From Siminovitchia sediminis (GTDB lineage Bacteria; Bacillota; Bacilli; Bacillales; Bacillaceae_C), in NCBI RefSeq assembly GCF_042680885.1, contig NZ_JBHUEO010000004.1, forward strand, positions 180,563 to 244,562: a stretch of DNA of 64,000 nt, read 5' to 3'. How positions within the stretch are numbered: the first letter of the stretch is position 1; each line of letters starts with the position of its first letter. Below are positions 62,026 to 64,000 of the stretch, piece by piece. Below the pieces are notes generated by a model that worked only from the letters and a program-made list of their open reading frames with translations, was not told the DNA's origin and did not search any database. Both the position numbers and the translations under genes were made by a program.

Positions 62026-63426
62026 CTATACTCTTTCTAAATATCTCTTTTTCTCCCACTCGGTTACTGTTTTTCGGAATTTCTCAGATTCCCATTTTCT
62101 TGTATAAATAAATTGATTTAAAAACTCTTCGCTGAAATAAAGATGAGCTACTTCACTATTTTCCAATACCTCAATAGCCTTATCCAGTGTCAGAGGAATA
62201 GGTGTCAAACCTTCCTGTACATAGGCATCTCCATCTGTTCTATTCGGCAGATCAATTTCATTTTCAATTCCGTAAAGAGCGGAAGCCATAAAAGCTGCTA
62301 ATGTCAAATATGGGTTTGCATCAGCTCCAGGAATTCTATTTTCAATTCGAATTGATTTTGAATCTGTACTAATCACCCTTAAAGCAGTTGTCCTATTATC
62401 TACTCCCCACGTTACGTTTACGCCTGTCCAAGAGCCTGTTACCAGTCTTGAATAAGAATTAATTGTAGGGCAATACATCGCAGTAAAATCCGGTAGTGTT
62501 TTAAGAAGACCGCCAATTACATTTTCCATTACGGAAGACATGCCTTGCTTTGACCTATCCCAGTACAAGTTTACATCCGGACTATCTATAGACATGATGC
62601 TTTGGTGGATATGCCCGCTTGATCCCGACATATTTTCATCGAATTTGGCCATAAATGATACAGTCAAACCATGCTTAGCTGCAATTTCTCTTATCGCTGT
62701 TTTATATAACATGACTTTATCAGCAGTATCTAGCGGGTCACTATGATTAACACTCATTTCAAATTGTCCTTCCCCTGCCTCATACATGAACGACTCTACA
62801 GCGATGCCATATTCCTTCAGATATTCAGTAATTTCATCGAAAACTATTTGAACTTCCGGAATTTCTACTAAACCGTAAGTGTTCATTAACGACGTAGCCG
62901 GAATTAGGTTACGATAATCTTTTTCCTTAATGGATTGATCTGTTTCTTTAAAAAGATAGAATTCTAGTTCATAACCAAAAGAAAATTGATATCCAAGTTT
63001 TTCGGAACGTTCTATCATCTTTTTAAGTACTGTTCTCGGAGCAACTTCTACTAACTCTCCGTTTATTTGATATAAGTCTCCAATCATCGTTGCTGTGTTT
63101 TGCCCCCAAGGTTTATACCTGAAAGTCTTTAAATCCGGCTTTATATACACATCAGGAAACCCATTCCCCCAACAAGAAAACAGACCATTATCAGAATAAA
63201 TTTCATCTGTGATATCCCAGCCAAACAAAATATCACATAAAAAAGATCCTTTTTTTACTGCATTACTTATTAAATAATCTGAAGTTAGAAATTTTCCTTT
63301 ATATCTGCCATCCATATCCGGGATTCCCAAACTAATCATTTTAACATTCCTAGAATTTATTTCTTCTTTAATTTGTGTGAGCAGCTCCTTATTATCAGAA
63401 ACTTGAGGCTTTATATTTACAGACAT
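62026..63426 (-). CDS. Glutamine-synthetase-like gamma-glutamyl-amine ligase
   Basis: A 466-residue GS-family protein. The N-terminal beta-grasp (ISLGIPDMDGRYKGKFLTSD), catalytic ENMSGSSGHIHQS near residue 260 and the ATP/glutamate segment SIRIENRIPGADANPYLTLA near residue 355 are intact. The family group includes PuuA-like enzymes that join glutamate to an amine via ATP instead of using ammonia. Neighbouring PuuD-like and ALDH genes support a gamma-glutamyl-amine pathway. Start ATG at 63426, preceded by AAAAAGGAGGAGTACTA. A cre-like site lies 26 bp upstream. Confidence 0.9.
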   Translation of the reverse strand: MSVNIKPQVSDNKELLTQIKEEINSRNVKMISLGIPDMDGRYKGKFLTSDYLISNAVKKGSFLCDILFGWDITDEIYSDNGLFSCWGNGFPDVYIKPDLKTFRYKPWGQNTATMIGDLYQINGELVEVAPRTVLKKMIERSEKLGYQFSFGYELEFYLFKETDQSIKEKDYRNLIPATSLMNTYGLVEIPEVQIVFDEITEYLKEYGIAVESFMYEAGEGQFEMSVNHSDPLDTADKVMLYKTAIREIAAKHGLTVSFMAKFDENMSGSSGHIHQSIMSIDSPDVNLYWDRSKQGMSSVMENVIGGLLKTLPDFTAMYCPTINSYSRLVTGSWTGVNVTWGVDNRTTALRVISTDSKSIRIENRIPGADANPYLTLAAFMASALYGIENEIDLPNRTDGDAYVQEGLTPIPLTLDKAIEVLENSEVAHLYFSEEFLNQFIYTRKWESEKFRKTVTEWEKKRYLERV

Positions 63427-63451
63427 TAGTACTCCTCCTTTTTACCTCCAA

Positions 63452-63465
63452 TATAACCGCTTACA
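63452..63465 (-). promoter_or_regulatory. Catabolite-repression (cre) like site
   Basis: Minus strand TGTAAGCGGTTATA differs from the cre consensus TGWAANCGNTNWCA at one position. It lies between the GlnA-like start codon and the probable promoter, where CcpA would act as a block. Confidence 0.5.
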
Positions 63466-63599
63466 TTTATGCTTTAATTTTTTATTCTACAATGTTTTTT
63501 TCAATAAAACCATCGAAATTCCAGTAACATTCGACAATTTTTATTGTTAAAAAAGTTAATTGTAGCTTTTAACAGAGATATTCATTTAAAAATAAGGTG

Positions 63600-63648
63600 A
63601 AAAAAAGAGGTGTAACTTACCAATTATACATTATAAGCCCACCTCCTT
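63600..63648 (-). terminator. Terminator of the DUF1059-like gene
   Basis: Minus strand GAGGTGGGCTTA ... TAAGTTACACCTC followed by TTTTTTTC: about twelve pairs with one bulge and a T-tract, located after the small gene and before the GlnA-like gene's promoter region. Confidence 0.65.
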
Positions 63649-63681
63649 ATTTGTAAAAATACTTAACTTGACTTTGAAGTT

Positions 63682-63852
63682 TTATTTACTGTTGGCAGAT
63701 AACTCATAAGCCCCTGTCAATATGAACTCTTCCACTTCGAAGCTGTCATGGACACTGCCCATGTGTTCCTGTACTTGTTCAATTAATTCTTCTTCTGTCT
63801 CCGCCTTTGCAACAAAGGTGCAGCCATCTTCCAAACATTCATAAGCTTTCAT
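63682..63852 (-). CDS. DUF1059-like small protein
   Basis: A 56-residue protein starting MKAYECLEDGCTFVAKAETE, then EELIEQVQEHMGSVHDSFEV, ending YELSANSK. The Cys pair at 6 and 11, the AETEEELI stretch and the following His residues fit the small DUF1059 family, of unknown function. ATG at 63852 is preceded by AAGGGGGGAGAAAA, an excellent ribosome-binding site. It is upstream of the GlnA-like gene but separated by a terminator, so probably its own transcript. Confidence 0.75.
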   Translation of the reverse strand: MKAYECLEDGCTFVAKAETEEELIEQVQEHMGSVHDSFEVEEFILTGAYELSANSK

Positions 63853-64000
63853 TTTTCTCCCCCCTTATTAACCTACGTATTGTCAAAACTTTTATATTAA
63901 ATAGGCTATAGAATGTCTTTATAGCGGGCTTTATAAGCAAAAAAATTGCCACCCCCTGAATTCTAAGGATAATTGAAGTTACTACACACCCAAAAACCTA

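Noticed and set aside
1..64000. CRISPR arrays, tRNA or rRNA genes, prophage integrase or attachment sites
   Set aside because: None was seen: no regularly spaced direct repeats, no cloverleaf tRNA ends and no integrase-like frame.

Overview
The window comes from the chromosome of an endospore-forming member of the Bacillaceae, of moderate to low G+C. The evidence is gene content and order. Reading the minus strand from about 32.5 kb down to 1, the order is ysoA, tig, clpX, lonB, lonA, ysxC, hemA-hemX-hemC-hemD-hemB-hemL, spoVID, ysxE, valS, folC, comC, spoIIB, maf, radC, mreB. This is the conserved Bacillus block for protein quality control, haem synthesis, sporulation and cell shape, with ysxD on the opposite strand. 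The species cannot be named from the sequence alone.

1-32.4 kb (core block). The main disturbances are a 2.5-kb group II intron (685-3208) that splits radC inside its metal-binding HNHPSGD motif, an FAD amine-oxidase-like gene between comC and spoIIB, and a decayed IS110-type transposase between folC and valS. Recognisable regulation includes a T-box leader on valS with a GTC valine specifier, a PerR-like box and a 10-codon upstream reading frame at hemA, and a sigma-F-like promoter just downstream of an intrinsic terminator at lonB.

32.5-44.3 kb (mixed). On the plus strand are a class III CoA-transferase with an acyl-CoA dehydrogenase, a lipoprotein thermonuclease and a TerC-family transporter. 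On the minus strand are an unidentified ncRNA, menA, a cytosine-deaminase-like amidohydrolase, and a polyamine/guanidine block. That block holds a marR-paiA unit, a guanidine-I (ykkC) riboswitch driving a ykkC-ykkD small multidrug resistance pair, and paiB. The export pair therefore sits between paiA and paiB, which are adjacent in B. subtilis.

44.3-49 kb (decayed accessory DNA). It holds one intact FAD monooxygenase, a frameshifted alpha/beta hydrolase, an unidentified gene fragment, and two pairs of very small overlapping reading frames. One of these encodes a coiled-coil protein with a C-terminal J-domain.

49-64 kb (catabolic cluster, all minus strand). In transcription order the genes encode a DUF1059-like small protein, a glutamine-synthetase-like ligase, a GAF-PucR regulator, a PuuD-like gamma-glutamyl hydrolase, an aldehyde dehydrogenase, an iron-type alcohol dehydrogenase with altered active-site residues, an APC permease, an M20 peptidase, ferredoxin-NADP reductase, the 2-oxoacid:ferredoxin oxidoreductase pair korA-korB, and a nitrilase-family hydrolase. 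The most economical reading is a gamma-glutamylation route for an imported amine. The alcohol dehydrogenase replaces the usual gamma-glutamyl-amine oxidase, which points to an amino alcohol as substrate. This cluster is the best candidate in the window for an undescribed system, and its substrate is an inference.
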